Shown piece by piece: positions 45,622 to 55,197 of a DNA stretch of 64,000 nucleotides (position 1 is its first letter; every line of letters starts with the position of its first letter). The DNA is taken from contig JAAYFC010000068.1 in the NCBI GenBank assembly GCA_012728435.1, forward strand, positions 1 through 64,000, written 5' to 3'. The notes beneath the pieces are model-generated. The model worked only from the letters and a program-made list of their open reading frames with translations. It was not told the origin of the DNA and did not search any database. A program made the position numbers and the translations under genes. This DNA is from Clostridiales bacterium (GTDB lineage Bacteria; Bacillota; Clostridia; Christensenellales; Aristaeellaceae).

Positions 45622-47223
45622 ATGAGTCAAAGCAGCCAAGGCAGATTTACCAAGAAAGAGCGCAGTTGGATTTTGTACGACTGGGCGAATTCCGTATACG
45701 CCACCAACATCATGGCCGCCATCTTTCCCACCATTTTTGTCGCCTTCGCCGGCGAGGCAGGGGATTTATGGTGGGGTTACGGCACCAGCATCGCCACTTT
45801 TGTCATCGCCATCTTAGCCCCCATTCTAGGGTCCATCGCCGATTACCAGGGCATGAAGAAGAAACTGTTTACAGCCTTTATGCTCATCGGTGTCATCAGC
45901 ACCGCCCTGATTGCCGCAACCAACGACTGGCGCGTTATGCTGGTTGCTTATGTGGTTTCCAAAATTGGCTTTTCCGGGTCCAACCTTTTTTATGACAGCT
46001 TTTTAACTGACGTCACCACCGATGAGCGAATGGACAAGGTATCCTCCTGGGGCTACGCGATGGGCTATATCGGTGGCAGCACCATCCCCTTTGTCATCTC
46101 CATCGGCGTGCTGCTGGCGTTAGGCTACTCCAACCCCTTCGCGCAGAAATTCTCTATTTTAATCACCTCCGTCTGGTGGTTGGTGTTTACCATTCCCTTC
46201 TTAAAAAATGTGGAGCAGGAGCACTACATCGAGCGCCCCGAGCGGATTTCCTTAAAAGGTGCCTTCGCCAACGTGCTCAAGACCGCACGGGATATCGCCA
46301 GCCAACGCGGTATGCTCATGTTCATCATCGCGTACTTCTTCTATATTGATGGCGTGGGTACGGTCATCAGCATCTCCACTGCCTACGGCGCGGCGTTGGG
46401 CCTGGGAGCGACAGGCATGATTTTGGCCCTGCTTGTCACCCAAATTGTAGCAATGCCCAGCTCCATCCTCTTTGCCAAGCTGGCGCAGAAAATCTCCACC
46501 CGCAAGGCTATTTTGATCGCCATCGCGGTGTACATGTTTATCAGCTTGGTGGGCTTTTATATGGGCTTTAGTTTAGAACCGCACCAAGACGCCTACCGTG
46601 ATGCCTTCAAAACCCAGCAAACAGCATTGACCGAGCGCTTTGACGGCTATGCATTTGAGAACCAGGAAGCCGCCAAGAAAGCTTTTGAAGACGCGCTGCA
46701 TAAAGCGGAAAGTGCCGCAATAGACAAAGACAATCAGGCGCTTGAGGACCTGACTTTGACAATTCCTGATGCCAGCGCAGCAGATGAGGCATTGGCTCTC
46801 CAGTTGCGCGGGGAGTTTGTAACGGAATTAAGTGCCTTTAAGGCAGCAAACGCTGATATCGTCACCAGATATCAGGACGCCATCGGCTTCTCAACCATCC
46901 TGTTTTGGGCCATGGCCGTCATGGTCGGCACCATGCAAGGCGGCATCCAGGCCACTAGCCGCAGCTACTTTGGCAAGCTGGTACCCAAGAAGCGCTCCAA
47001 TGAATACTTTGGGTTCTTTGACATCTTTGGCAAGTTTGCCACCGTCATAGGTCCTTTGCTGTACGCCCTGATTGGCGGACTGACAGGCCGCTCCTCCTAT
47101 GGCGCGCTCTGCCTGATGTTGCTGTTTTTGGCAGGCTTCATCATTTTAGTCTATGCCAAAAAGCCGCTGGAGGAACTGGAAGCGCAGCGCGCACAGCAAG
47201 CCTTGTTAGAAGCGCAGGAATAA
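45622..47223 (+). CDS. MFS transporter of the UMF1 (Atg22-like) family with an extra hydrophilic domain
   Basis: 533 aa. The opening SWILYDWANSVYATNI and the NLFYDSFLTDVTTDERMDKVSSWGYAMGYIGG region (about 121-152) are UMF1 signatures; twelve helices are predicted, with GIQATSRSYFGKLVPKKRSNEYFGFFDIFGKF (441-472) near the end. Residues 317-420 form a charged helical domain (alternating Lys, Glu, Ala) between helices, larger than the family norm (about 430 aa in total). Substrate unknown. AGGAGG before the ATG. Its C-terminus is Gln/Glu-rich. Confidence 0.88.
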   Translation: MSQSSQGRFTKKERSWILYDWANSVYATNIMAAIFPTIFVAFAGEAGDLWWGYGTSIATFVIAILAPILGSIADYQGMKKKLFTAFMLIGVISTALIAATNDWRVMLVAYVVSKIGFSGSNLFYDSFLTDVTTDERMDKVSSWGYAMGYIGGSTIPFVISIGVLLALGYSNPFAQKFSILITSVWWLVFTIPFLKNVEQEHYIERPERISLKGAFANVLKTARDIASQRGMLMFIIAYFFYIDGVGTVISISTAYGAALGLGATGMILALLVTQIVAMPSSILFAKLAQKISTRKAILIAIAVYMFISLVGFYMGFSLEPHQDAYRDAFKTQQTALTERFDGYAFENQEAAKKAFEDALHKAESAAIDKDNQALEDLTLTIPDASAADEALALQLRGEFVTELSAFKAANADIVTRYQDAIGFSTILFWAMAVMVGTMQGGIQATSRSYFGKLVPKKRSNEYFGFFDIFGKFATVIGPLLYALIGGLTGRSSYGALCLMLLFLAGFIILVYAKKPLEELEAQRAQQALLEAQE

Positions 47224-47231
47224 TGTTGTAA

Positions 47232-47280
47232 CCAACACAAAACCCACCGGGTACCTTGTGTCCGGTGGGTTTTGTGTTGG
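47232..47280. terminator. perfect 19-bp bidirectional terminator
   Basis: CCAACACAAAACCCACCGG (47232-47250) and its exact complement (47262-47280), loop 11 nt. It separates the MFS gene from the convergent aldo/keto reductase, with T-rich arms serving both directions. Confidence 0.9.
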
Positions 47281-47293
47281 TTGGAGGGCTTTA

Positions 47294-48277
47294 TTAGAGC
47301 GCGCCTACTACATCATGGGGCAGGTACAGCTCCTCCAGGTAGCTCATCTCGTCCTCAGACAGCTGGATATCCACCGCCTTCACCGCATCCTCTACATGGG
47401 GCAATTTGGTCGCGCCGATAATGGGCGCCGCCAGCATGGGCTTGTGCATTAGCCATGCCAGCGCGACTTGGCTCATGGAGACCCCGTGATCTGCAGCAAG
47501 TTTGGAGACATGTTCAATGATTCCGCTGTCCTGATCCTCTGTTTTTGCGTACTTGGAGATGGCAATCTGATCAGTCTGATGGCGTTTGGTTTCCCCTTCC
47601 CCCGGCTTCCTGGACAGGCGGCCAGCCGCTAAAGGACTGTAGGGCGTCAGGGCGACGCCGGCGTCCTGGCAGTAGGGCACCATCTCACGCTCCTCCTCAC
47701 GATACAGCAGGTTCCAGTGGTTTTGCATCGATACGAAATTGCTCCACCCGCGCGACTCGGCTATATTGCGTGCCTTTTGGAACTGCCAGGCGTACATGGC
47801 AGACGCGCCAAGGTAGCGGACCTTTCCCGCGCGCACCACGTCGTTTAAGGCTTCCATGGTCTCCTCAATGGGCGTGTGATAGTCAAAGCGGTGGATGATA
47901 TACAGGTCAACATAGTCCGTCCCCAGCCTCCGCAGGCTGTGGTCCAATTCACTTAAGATGGCCTTTCTGGAAAGGCCGCCCCCATTAGGTGATTGACGCA
48001 TGGTGCTAAACACCTTGGTCGCGATGACAATCTCATCACGATTGGCATAATCCTTCAAGGCACGACCCAGGATTTCCTCGCTCACACCCATGGAGTAGAC
48101 ATTGGCGGTATCAAAAAAATTGATGCCCAAATCCAGCGCTTTTTTGATGATTGTGCGCGAATCCGCCTCATCCAGCACCCATTTGTGCAGCCAGTTTGTC
48201 GCGTCACCAAAGCTCATACAGCCAAGACAGATGCGGGATACATCCAGCCCGGTTGTTCCCAGTTTTGTGTATTTCAT
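47294..48277 (-). CDS. aldo/keto reductase
   Basis: 327 aa NADPH-dependent TIM barrel. FFDTANVYSMGVSEEILG (about 54-71) carries Asp and Tyr of the catalytic tetrad, KVF supplies Lys and DLYIIHRFD the His; the C-terminal APIIGATKLPHVEDAVKA (about 288-305) binds the cofactor phosphate. Closest to the Tas/YghZ-type subgroup; substrate unknown. Ten bases from the mnmE stop, so it follows mnmE on the same strand and may be cotranscribed. Confidence 0.9.
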   Translation of the reverse strand: MKYTKLGTTGLDVSRICLGCMSFGDATNWLHKWVLDEADSRTIIKKALDLGINFFDTANVYSMGVSEEILGRALKDYANRDEIVIATKVFSTMRQSPNGGGLSRKAILSELDHSLRRLGTDYVDLYIIHRFDYHTPIEETMEALNDVVRAGKVRYLGASAMYAWQFQKARNIAESRGWSNFVSMQNHWNLLYREEEREMVPYCQDAGVALTPYSPLAAGRLSRKPGEGETKRHQTDQIAISKYAKTEDQDSGIIEHVSKLAADHGVSMSQVALAWLMHKPMLAAPIIGATKLPHVEDAVKAVDIQLSEDEMSYLEELYLPHDVVGAL

Positions 48278-48286
48278 GCCAACCTC

Positions 48287-49645
48287 CTATTTCCCTACGC
48301 AAAAAGTCGCGAAGACCTCGTCCAGCAGTGCTTCGCTGAAGTTGTCGCCGGTTATCTCGCCCAGCAGTGCTAAGGCCTCATTCAAATCCACCGCGCACAA
48401 ATCCAGCGGCAAACTGTTCTGCATCGCCTGTGCGGCGCGTCTTAAGGCTTCAGCCGCCTTCCTTGCCAGCTTCATGTGCCGCACCAAGGTCAGCGTGTTC
48501 TGCCCGGGATTGCCGGCAGCCGCACGCAGTCGGGCGCGCAAGGCATCAAGCCCAATGCCAGACTGCGCTGAGAGGGTCATTGTTACATGCTCTGGGAGTT
48601 GCTGCTTCAAAAGCCAGTTTGCGAAGCCTGGATGCTCTGGCAAGTCAGACTTGTTGAAGATATACAGGTTATCCATCCCCGCAATCAGCTGCAGGATGGC
48701 TTCGTCCTCCAAATCCGGCTCCTGGCCGATGTCCAGCACCATCAGACGCAAATCTGCGCTTTTGATGGCCTCCCGCGCGCGACCCACGCCGATTTGCTCC
48801 ACCGTCTCCTTGCTGTCCCTGATGCCGGCGGTATCCTTTAAATGAATGCGGATTCCGTCCATCTGGATGCTGCCCTCCACTGTGTCCCGTGTTGTGCCTG
48901 GGATATCGGTCACAATGGCGCGTTCCTCCATCAACAGGGCATTGAGCAAGGAGGATTTGCCCGCGTTGGGCTTGCCGCAGATTACTACGCGCAATCCCTC
49001 CTCCAGCACCGCTGCGCCGCGCTCATCACAGGCTGCCAACAGTTTGTCTGACAGCTTCAGCAAGTCCGGCGCAATCACGCCGACGGCTTCGTCCTCCTCT
49101 ATCTCCTCCGGGTAATCAATCGCAGCGGTTACGCCGGCCATCAGGGAGATCAGCTGTTTCTGCGCATCCTTTACAAAGCGCAGGGTGCCGCCTTGCAATT
49201 GGCGCAGTGCCGCGTCTGCTGCCTGCTGGCCAGTGGCGGAAATCAACTGCATCACAGCTTCCGCCTGGCTTAAATCAATCCGGCCGTTTTCAAAAGCGCG
49301 GCGGGTAAACTCTCCTGGTTTTGCCGCCTCCGCCCCGCAGTTAAACACAGCGTGCAGGATGCTGGTGACCACCTGCTCCCCACCGTGAACCTGGATTTCC
49401 ACCACATCCTCCCGGGTGTAGCTGCTCGGCGCGCGCATCACCACCGTCATGCACTCGTCCACAGGCTGGCCATTTATGACGATATGTCCGTACATCATCG
49501 AGCGGTCCGCAAACGCTGTTTTTTTGCCCGCGGGTACAAACAGTTTGCTTAAAATATGAACAGCCTGAGGACCCGAAATCCGGATGACTGCAAGGCCTCC
49601 TTTGCCTGGCGGCGTCGCCAACGCCGCGATGGTGCTTGTGTTCAT
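48287..49645 (-). CDS. mnmE: tRNA modification GTPase MnmE
   Basis: 452 aa. N-terminal tetrahydrofolate-binding domain (1-120, MNTSTIAALATPPGKGGLAVIRISG), helical domain with inserted G domain (G1 GKPNAGKSSL near 220-229, G3 DTAG, G4 NKSD) and the C-terminal CVGK that ends the protein. Works with MnmG to modify U34. Usually located with rpmH-rnpA-yidC near oriC; here it stands alone next to dnaE. ATG at 49645 with AAGGAGGGG. Confidence 0.95.
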   Translation of the reverse strand: MNTSTIAALATPPGKGGLAVIRISGPQAVHILSKLFVPAGKKTAFADRSMMYGHIVINGQPVDECMTVVMRAPSSYTREDVVEIQVHGGEQVVTSILHAVFNCGAEAAKPGEFTRRAFENGRIDLSQAEAVMQLISATGQQAADAALRQLQGGTLRFVKDAQKQLISLMAGVTAAIDYPEEIEEDEAVGVIAPDLLKLSDKLLAACDERGAAVLEEGLRVVICGKPNAGKSSLLNALLMEERAIVTDIPGTTRDTVEGSIQMDGIRIHLKDTAGIRDSKETVEQIGVGRAREAIKSADLRLMVLDIGQEPDLEDEAILQLIAGMDNLYIFNKSDLPEHPGFANWLLKQQLPEHVTMTLSAQSGIGLDALRARLRAAAGNPGQNTLTLVRHMKLARKAAEALRRAAQAMQNSLPLDLCAVDLNEALALLGEITGDNFSEALLDEVFATFCVGK

Positions 49646-49665
49646 CTGCCCCTCCTTTTTATCAC

Positions 49666-49694
49666 AGTATATAAGAGCATTTAATTCAAGGCAA
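49666..49694 (-). promoter_or_regulatory. mnmE promoter
   Basis: On the minus strand: -35 TTGCCT (49689-49694), 17-bp spacer, -10 TATACT (49666-49671). It is back-to-back with the dnaE promoter: only 6 bp separate the two -35 elements. Confidence 0.65.
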
Positions 49695-49700
49695 GGCGCG

Positions 49701-49729
49701 TTGAATCCCTCCGATGCTTTTAGTATACT
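49701..49729 (+). promoter_or_regulatory. dnaE operon promoter
   Basis: -35 TTGAAT (49701-49706), 17-bp spacer, -10 TATACT (49724-49729), 22 bp before the dnaE start. It drives dnaE and the genes down to dnaI, all of which overlap or abut. Confidence 0.7.
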
Positions 49730-49751
49730 AATGCCAAGAAGGAGGATGACG

Positions 49752-52700
49752 ATGGCATTTGCGCACCTGCATTTACATACAGAATTTAGCCTGCTGGACG
49801 GAGCCTGCCGGATTAAACCGCTCATCGCGCGATTAAAGGAATTGAATATGGACGCCTGCGCGGTCACCGACCACGGCGTGCTGTACGGCGCAGTTGATTT
49901 CTACAAGGAGTGTAAGCGTCACGGCATCCATCCGGTGATCGGCTGTGAGGTGTATGTAACGCAGGACCGGTATGAGAAAACCGGCGCCAACCGCGAGTAC
50001 AGCCACCTGATTTTGCTGTGTGAGAATATGACAGGTTATCAAAACCTGATGAAGTTGAGCAGCGCTGGTTTTACCGAAGGCTTCTATTATAAACCGCGGA
50101 TTGATTTGGAGTTGCTAAAGGAGCACCATGAGGGCCTGATTGCCAGCTCTGCCTGTTTATCTGGCGAATTACCCAAGCTGCTGCTGGAAAACCGCTATGA
50201 GGACGCGAAGGCGCATGCCCTTTTGATGCAGGACATCATGGGAGAGGGCAATTACTTCATTGAGCTGATGGACCACGCCATCCGCGAGCAGAAGCTGGTG
50301 CTGCCGCAGTTGGTGAAGCTGTCCCGCGAGACGGGCATCCCGCTGATTGCGACCAATGACTGTCATTACCTCAAAAAAGAAGACGCGGCTGCGCAAGAGG
50401 TGCTGATGTGCATCCAGACAGGCAAGACCCTTGAGGATGAGCAGCGCATGCGCATGGAAACGGAAGAATTATACGTGAAAAGCGAGGAGGAGATGCGCGC
50501 ACTCTTCCCCCATTTGGGTGATGCCATCACCCGCACGCATGAGATTGCCATGCGCTGCCAGGTAGACTTTGATTTTTCCGCCCATCACCTGCCCCTTTAT
50601 ATCCCCAATCAACCAACAAAAGAGAGCAACACGGAGATCCTTCAGCGACTGTGTTTTGAAGGCCTTCACGCCCGGTATCCAGTAAACCCTGAGGAGGCGA
50701 TCAAGCGCCTGGAGTATGAGCTGTCCGTAATCAACAGTATGGGTTTTGTGGATTATTTCCTTATCGTGTGGGATTTTATCCGCTATGCGCGGGAAAACGA
50801 CATCATGGTGGGCCCTGGCCGCGGCAGCGGCGCGGGTTCCATCGTCGCCTACTGCCTGAACATCACCCAACTGGATCCCTTGAAATATAAACTGCTTTTT
50901 GAGCGCTTTTTAAACCCTGAGCGCGTGTCCATGCCTGATTTGGACATCGACCTGTGCTATGAGCGCCGGGGCGAGGTCATCGACTATGTAGCGGATAAGT
51001 ACGGGCATGACCACGTCGCTCAGATCATCACCTTTGGCACCATGGCCGCCCGCGGTGTCATCCGCGATGTAGGCAGGGTGCTGGGCTATACCTATCAGGA
51101 GACTGACCAGGTCGCCAAGCTGGTGCCGATGGAGCTGAACATCACGCTGGAGCGCGCGCTGCAGCAAAGCCCCCAGCTGCGGGAACTGCAGCAGGAAAAC
51201 CCCCGGGTCAGGCGCTTGTTGGACACGGCCTCGCTGCTGGAGGGTATGCCGCGCCACGCCGCAACCCATGCCGCAGGCGTCTTGATTACCCAAAAGCCGG
51301 TGACGGACTATGTGCCGCTTCAAACCAATGACACGGTGATCACCACGCAGTACGCCATGGGCAATATTGAGGAGTTGGGGCTGCTTAAAACAGACTTTTT
51401 GGGCCTGCGTACCCTGACGGTCATCCGGGACGCGCTGGAGTTGATGACGAACTCTGACATACACATGACGGCGGATGAAATCCCCATTGATGACCCCTCC
51501 GTTTACGCCATGCTGTCAACCGGGGACACGGATGGCCTGTTCCAGTTGGAAAGCGCGGGGATGCGCAGCTTTATCGCAGAACTTAAGCCCGAGAGCTTTG
51601 AGGACATCATCGCTGCCATCTCCCTGTACCGTCCCGGCCCCATGGCCTCCATCCCCCGTTTCATCCAGGGCAAAAACAACCCAAAAAGCATCCGCTACAT
51701 CACACCGGAATTGGCGCCCATTTTGGGTGTCACACATGGCTGCATGGTGTATCAGGAGCAGGTGATGCAGATTGTGCGCGATCTGGCGGGCTTTAGCTAC
51801 GGACGCAGCGACCAGATTCGCCGCGCGATGAGCAAGAAAAAAAAGGAGATCATGGACCGGGAACGCGAAGTCTTTATTCATGGCTCGCAAAAGGACGGCG
51901 TGCCTGGCTGCCTTAAAAACGGCATCAGTCAACAGGCCGCCGATGCCATTTATGAGGAAATGATCGCCTTTGCCAGCTACGCATTCAACAAATCCCACGC
52001 CGCACCCTACGCGCTGCTGAGCGTCAAGACAGCCTGGCTCAAGCGCCATTATCCGGCTGAGTATATGGCCGCGCTGATTAATTCGTATCTGGGCAATGCA
52101 AGTAAGGTAGCTGTCTATGTACAGTTTTGCAGACGAAACGATATTCCTGTGCTGCCGCCGCTTATCAATCACTCGCATGTGAAGTTTGTTGTGGATAGAC
52201 AGGATAGGAAAAAGGGCATTCGCTTTGGCCTCAACGCTATCAAGAGCCTGGGTGAAAAAGCCGCCCTGGCGATTGTGAATGAGCGGCAAAAGCGCGGAGA
52301 GTACCGGGACATCTTTGACTTTTGTGAGCGGGTAGACGGCAGCCTGGTCAACAAGCGCGCGGTGGAAGCGCTGATTAAGGCGGGCGCTTTTGATGGCTTG
52401 GGCGGCAACCGAGTGCAGTGCATGCAGGTATATGAAGCCGTGATGGATCAGCAATCGCGGCAAAAACGCAACCACCATAAAAACCAGATGTCCTTGTTTG
52501 ACGCCGCTTTTGAGGAACGTTTTGAACTCAACACCATCCCCTACCCGGATGTGGAGGAGTATCCCAAGAGTACCTTGCTGGCGATGGAAAAAGAGGTGAC
52601 CGGCATCTACATCACCGGCCATCCGCTGGATGAGTACGCCCATGAGTTAGACAAGCTAACCTGGTCCACCAAGGTGCTGGACGAATTAGCAGAGCGCGAG

Positions 52701-53258
52701 GACCGCGGCTTGGGTGAGGATGGCCGTCAGGTGTCCTTAGGCGGGTTGGTGGCGGGCATCAAACAAAAGGCAACGCGCAAGGGCGACATCATGGCCTTTG
52801 TCACGCTGGAGGATTTGACGGGGCAGGTAGAGTGCCTGTTTTTCCCCAGGGTATGGGAGCGCCACGCCCACCTCATCAGGGAGGACATGGCCTGCCTGCT
52901 CACGGGCAAGCTGTCGGTTCAGGAGGACAGACCCACCAGCCTGATTGTGGACAGCGCGCGGGCACTTCGTGAACAGGAAAAGCCGGCGGACACAAGCCCT
53001 GAAGAAACCGAGTCTTTGCTTGCAAAAGACGCATCCGTCAAGTTATACTTACAAGTAACCCGTGAACAGATGCCAGCGTGTGAAAAACTGCTGAAACGAC
53101 AACCTGGTCACATCCCGGTGTACTTTCACCTAAAAGATGAACAGTTGACCTTGCTGGCCCCGCGGGATTGGTGGATTCATGAAGCGCTGGACGCACGTGC
53201 AGACTTATTGACAATCCTGCCAAGCGAACAAATCAAGGTGGTGAACAAGACAAAATGA
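49752..53258 (+). CDS. dnaE: DNA polymerase III subunit alpha
   Basis: 1168 aa C-family polymerase. PHP domain at the N-terminus (FAHLHLHTEFSLLDGACRI, 3-21), palm with PDLDIDLCYERR (about 395-406) supplying two catalytic Asp, helix-hairpin-helix region, a clamp-binding QMSLFD motif near 912, and an OB fold (about 1000-1110, GLVAGIKQKATRKGDIMAFVTLED). The length fits DnaE1/DnaE3 rather than PolC. The ATG at 49752 has AAGGAGG 6 nt upstream; the ATG at 49746 is too close. First gene of an eight-gene-long dense operon. Confidence 0.96.
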   Translation: MAFAHLHLHTEFSLLDGACRIKPLIARLKELNMDACAVTDHGVLYGAVDFYKECKRHGIHPVIGCEVYVTQDRYEKTGANREYSHLILLCENMTGYQNLMKLSSAGFTEGFYYKPRIDLELLKEHHEGLIASSACLSGELPKLLLENRYEDAKAHALLMQDIMGEGNYFIELMDHAIREQKLVLPQLVKLSRETGIPLIATNDCHYLKKEDAAAQEVLMCIQTGKTLEDEQRMRMETEELYVKSEEEMRALFPHLGDAITRTHEIAMRCQVDFDFSAHHLPLYIPNQPTKESNTEILQRLCFEGLHARYPVNPEEAIKRLEYELSVINSMGFVDYFLIVWDFIRYARENDIMVGPGRGSGAGSIVAYCLNITQLDPLKYKLLFERFLNPERVSMPDLDIDLCYERRGEVIDYVADKYGHDHVAQIITFGTMAARGVIRDVGRVLGYTYQETDQVAKLVPMELNITLERALQQSPQLRELQQENPRVRRLLDTASLLEGMPRHAATHAAGVLITQKPVTDYVPLQTNDTVITTQYAMGNIEELGLLKTDFLGLRTLTVIRDALELMTNSDIHMTADEIPIDDPSVYAMLSTGDTDGLFQLESAGMRSFIAELKPESFEDIIAAISLYRPGPMASIPRFIQGKNNPKSIRYITPELAPILGVTHGCMVYQEQVMQIVRDLAGFSYGRSDQIRRAMSKKKKEIMDREREVFIHGSQKDGVPGCLKNGISQQAADAIYEEMIAFASYAFNKSHAAPYALLSVKTAWLKRHYPAEYMAALINSYLGNASKVAVYVQFCRRNDIPVLPPLINHSHVKFVVDRQDRKKGIRFGLNAIKSLGEKAALAIVNERQKRGEYRDIFDFCERVDGSLVNKRAVEALIKAGAFDGLGGNRVQCMQVYEAVMDQQSRQKRNHHKNQMSLFDAAFEERFELNTIPYPDVEEYPKSTLLAMEKEVTGIYITGHPLDEYAHELDKLTWSTKVLDELAEREDRGLGEDGRQVSLGGLVAGIKQKATRKGDIMAFVTLEDLTGQVECLFFPRVWERHAHLIREDMACLLTGKLSVQEDRPTSLIVDSARALREQEKPADTSPEETESLLAKDASVKLYLQVTREQMPACEKLLKRQPGHIPVYFHLKDEQLTLLAPRDWWIHEALDARADLLTILPSEQIKVVNKTK

Positions 53259-53632
53259 ACAGAATGAGTTTAACAGTGCCTGCAAGTGAGGAATGGGGCC
53301 TAGTCGTCAGGACATCCTTAGGCGCTGTCGGCGTGATGGCCAACCTGTCCCTGGACGTGATTGATGATTTGCGCAGCGCAGTGGAGGAGGCCTTTGACCT
53401 GGTCACGCACCAGGAGCGTTTGGTGGAGAAAGTGACCCTCAGCTGCAAAATCGAGGATGATTTAATCCATATCATCCTGGACGCGCAGCGCGCGCCGGAC
53501 GCGCAGGCCTGTGACCTGATGGACCCAGAGGTCGCGCAGCTGATTATCGGTACGCTGGTAACTGAGGTGAAACTGGAAGGGGATCAATGCGGCATTTATA
53601 CCGTAAAAATGTCCTTGCCAACAGGAGCATAA
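53255..53632 (+). CDS. RsbW/SpoIIAB-like protein with a degenerate ATP site
   Basis: 125 aa, the size of an anti-sigma kinase. The order of strands and helices fits the GHKL fold, with LDVIDDLRSAVEEAFDLV (33-50) in the position of the RsbW N-box helix. The N-box Asn needed for Mg-ATP is absent (ExxFDL instead of ExCTN) and the G1 DxGxG motif is replaced by LDAQRAPDAQA (76-86). It overlaps dnaE by ATGA and precedes the sigma factor by 3 bp, so it probably binds sigma without kinase activity. Confidence 0.7.
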   Translation: MNRMSLTVPASEEWGLVVRTSLGAVGVMANLSLDVIDDLRSAVEEAFDLVTHQERLVEKVTLSCKIEDDLIHIILDAQRAPDAQACDLMDPEVAQLIIGTLVTEVKLEGDQCGIYTVKMSLPTGA

Positions 53633-53635
53633 GCA

Positions 53636-54367
53636 GTGATCAACGCAGATGATATCCACAACGCCGCAATGCGGTACGCCAAAGAGCGCACAAAGGAAGC
53701 CATGGACGATGCGGTCGCCGTTGCGCTGCCCCTTTGCAATGCCATCGCGGCGCGGTTTACGGGCCGGGGCATTGAACTGGAGGACCTGCGGCAGGTAGCA
53801 GCCATGGCGCTGGTCAACGCGCTTAACGGGTTTGACCCTGACCGCGGGCTGCGCTTTACGACCTATGTCACCCCAACCATTACCGGCACCGTACGCAACT
53901 ACATCCGTGACCGTGCGCAACTGGTGCGCACACCACGCGGTTTGCGCGAGCAGGGCATGCAGATGGACCGCGCGCTGGAGAGGATGACTCAAAAGATGCA
54001 CAGGGAACCCACAGCGCCTGAGCTTGCTGATCATTTGGGTTGGACCCTTGAGCAGGTGATTTCCGTGCACGCCTCGCGCGAAAAATCCCAGGTGGCAAGC
54101 TTGGACGCGCAGGATGACAACGGGATGCGCGTATTTGACCACCTCGGCATCTCCGAGCGCGGCTTTGAAGATTTTGAGATGCGGGAGGATTTGCGCAAGG
54201 CGATGATGACCTTGACCGCACAAGAGCGCAAGCTGATCAAGCTGCGCTTCCAGGATCTGTTAAGCCAGCAGGCGAGCGCGAAAAAGCTGAATTTAACCCA
54301 GATGCAGGTATCCCGTATGGAGCGCCGTGTCCTGCGCACCTTAAAGAGCGTCATGCAGACGACATGA
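53636..54367 (+). CDS. RNA polymerase sigma factor, SigB/SigF/SigG type
   Basis: 243 aa sigma-70 family, group 3. Region 2: DLRQVAAMALVNALNGFDPDRGLRFTTYVTPTITGTVRNYIRD (about 51-93), then RTPRGLREQ region 3 entry, and region 4 (about 190-240) with a helix-turn-helix LNLTQMQVSRMERRVLRTLK. The mix suits SigB or the sporulation sigma factors F/G; no sporulation genes are in the window. GTG start 3 bp after the RsbW-like gene with GGAGC. Confidence 0.85.
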   Translation: MINADDIHNAAMRYAKERTKEAMDDAVAVALPLCNAIAARFTGRGIELEDLRQVAAMALVNALNGFDPDRGLRFTTYVTPTITGTVRNYIRDRAQLVRTPRGLREQGMQMDRALERMTQKMHREPTAPELADHLGWTLEQVISVHASREKSQVASLDAQDDNGMRVFDHLGISERGFEDFEMREDLRKAMMTLTAQERKLIKLRFQDLLSQQASAKKLNLTQMQVSRMERRVLRTLKSVMQTT

Positions 54368-55197
54368 AACGGCAGACCATCGCAGACTGGTTGATTTTTC
54401 ACGGGCTGTGCGCAGACAAGAAGAACGCCACAGCCCTTCTTATGACCGGGAAGGTGTTAATCAACAATGTTCCCGCGCGCGCGGGCAGCCATGTCCGTTT
54501 CGATGGTGTTGTCCGCATCAAGGACCAATCCCTTCCCTATGCCTCAAAAGGAGGGCTGAAGCTGGAGGGCGCGCTTGAAAAAATGGGCGTTGATGCAGCG
54601 GGTAAGATTTGCTTGGACGCCGGTGCGTCCACTGGCGGATTCACAGATTGTTTACTGCAGCGTGGCGCAAAGACAGTGTATGCTGTGGACGTGGGCTATG
54701 GACAGCTCATCGGACGGCTGCGGCAGGACAAACGGGTTATCAACCTGGAGCGGGTCAACCTGTCTGACAAGTGCCTGCTGGACCTAGACCCCGTGCCCGG
54801 TCTTGCAACCTGTGACTTAAGCTACCTGTCACTTGTGGAGGCGGTGCCGATTTATCGGCGCATCCTGCGCAATGAGGGTGAGTTGGTAGCGCTGGTGAAG
54901 CCACTGTTTGAAATCGCGGACCCAAAAGCCCGCCGATCCGGGCAAATTACGGATGATGCCTATGCCCCCATGCTGCGCGAGCTAATTGCGACCTTTAACG
55001 CGATGCCGGGCACCCAGGTGCTGGATGTGTGCGAAAGCCCCATCACCGGCAACGCCGGGACGCTGGAGTTCTTCCTGTATATCACGTTTGGGCAAGAGCA
55101 ACGCGCAATTGATTTGTCAAAGCGCATTGAGGCAAGCGTAACTGAAGCCCTTCAGACAAAAACCTATAAAAAGGCAGGTGACCTCACCCTTGGATAA
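54364..55197 (+). CDS. tlyA: TlyA family 2'-O-methyltransferase / putative hemolysin
   Basis: 277 aa. N-terminal S4 RNA-binding domain (about 3-60), then a FtsJ/RrmJ-like methyltransferase: CLDAGASTGGFTDCLLQRGA (about 80-99) is the SAM-binding motif, and a Lys-Asp-Lys-Glu set is expected in VNLSDKCLLDLDP, DLSYLSLVEA and VKPLFE. TlyA methylates ribosomal RNA riboses. Overlaps the sigma gene by ATGA and the next gene by 20 bp. Confidence 0.9.
   Translation: MKRQTIADWLIFHGLCADKKNATALLMTGKVLINNVPARAGSHVRFDGVVRIKDQSLPYASKGGLKLEGALEKMGVDAAGKICLDAGASTGGFTDCLLQRGAKTVYAVDVGYGQLIGRLRQDKRVINLERVNLSDKCLLDLDPVPGLATCDLSYLSLVEAVPIYRRILRNEGELVALVKPLFEIADPKARRSGQITDDAYAPMLRELIATFNAMPGTQVLDVCESPITGNAGTLEFFLYITFGQEQRAIDLSKRIEASVTEALQTKTYKKAGDLTLG

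Noticed and set aside
51516..52643. Reverse open frame of 375 codons inside dnaE
   Set aside because: Antisense shadow of dnaE with no ribosome site and no recognisable domain.
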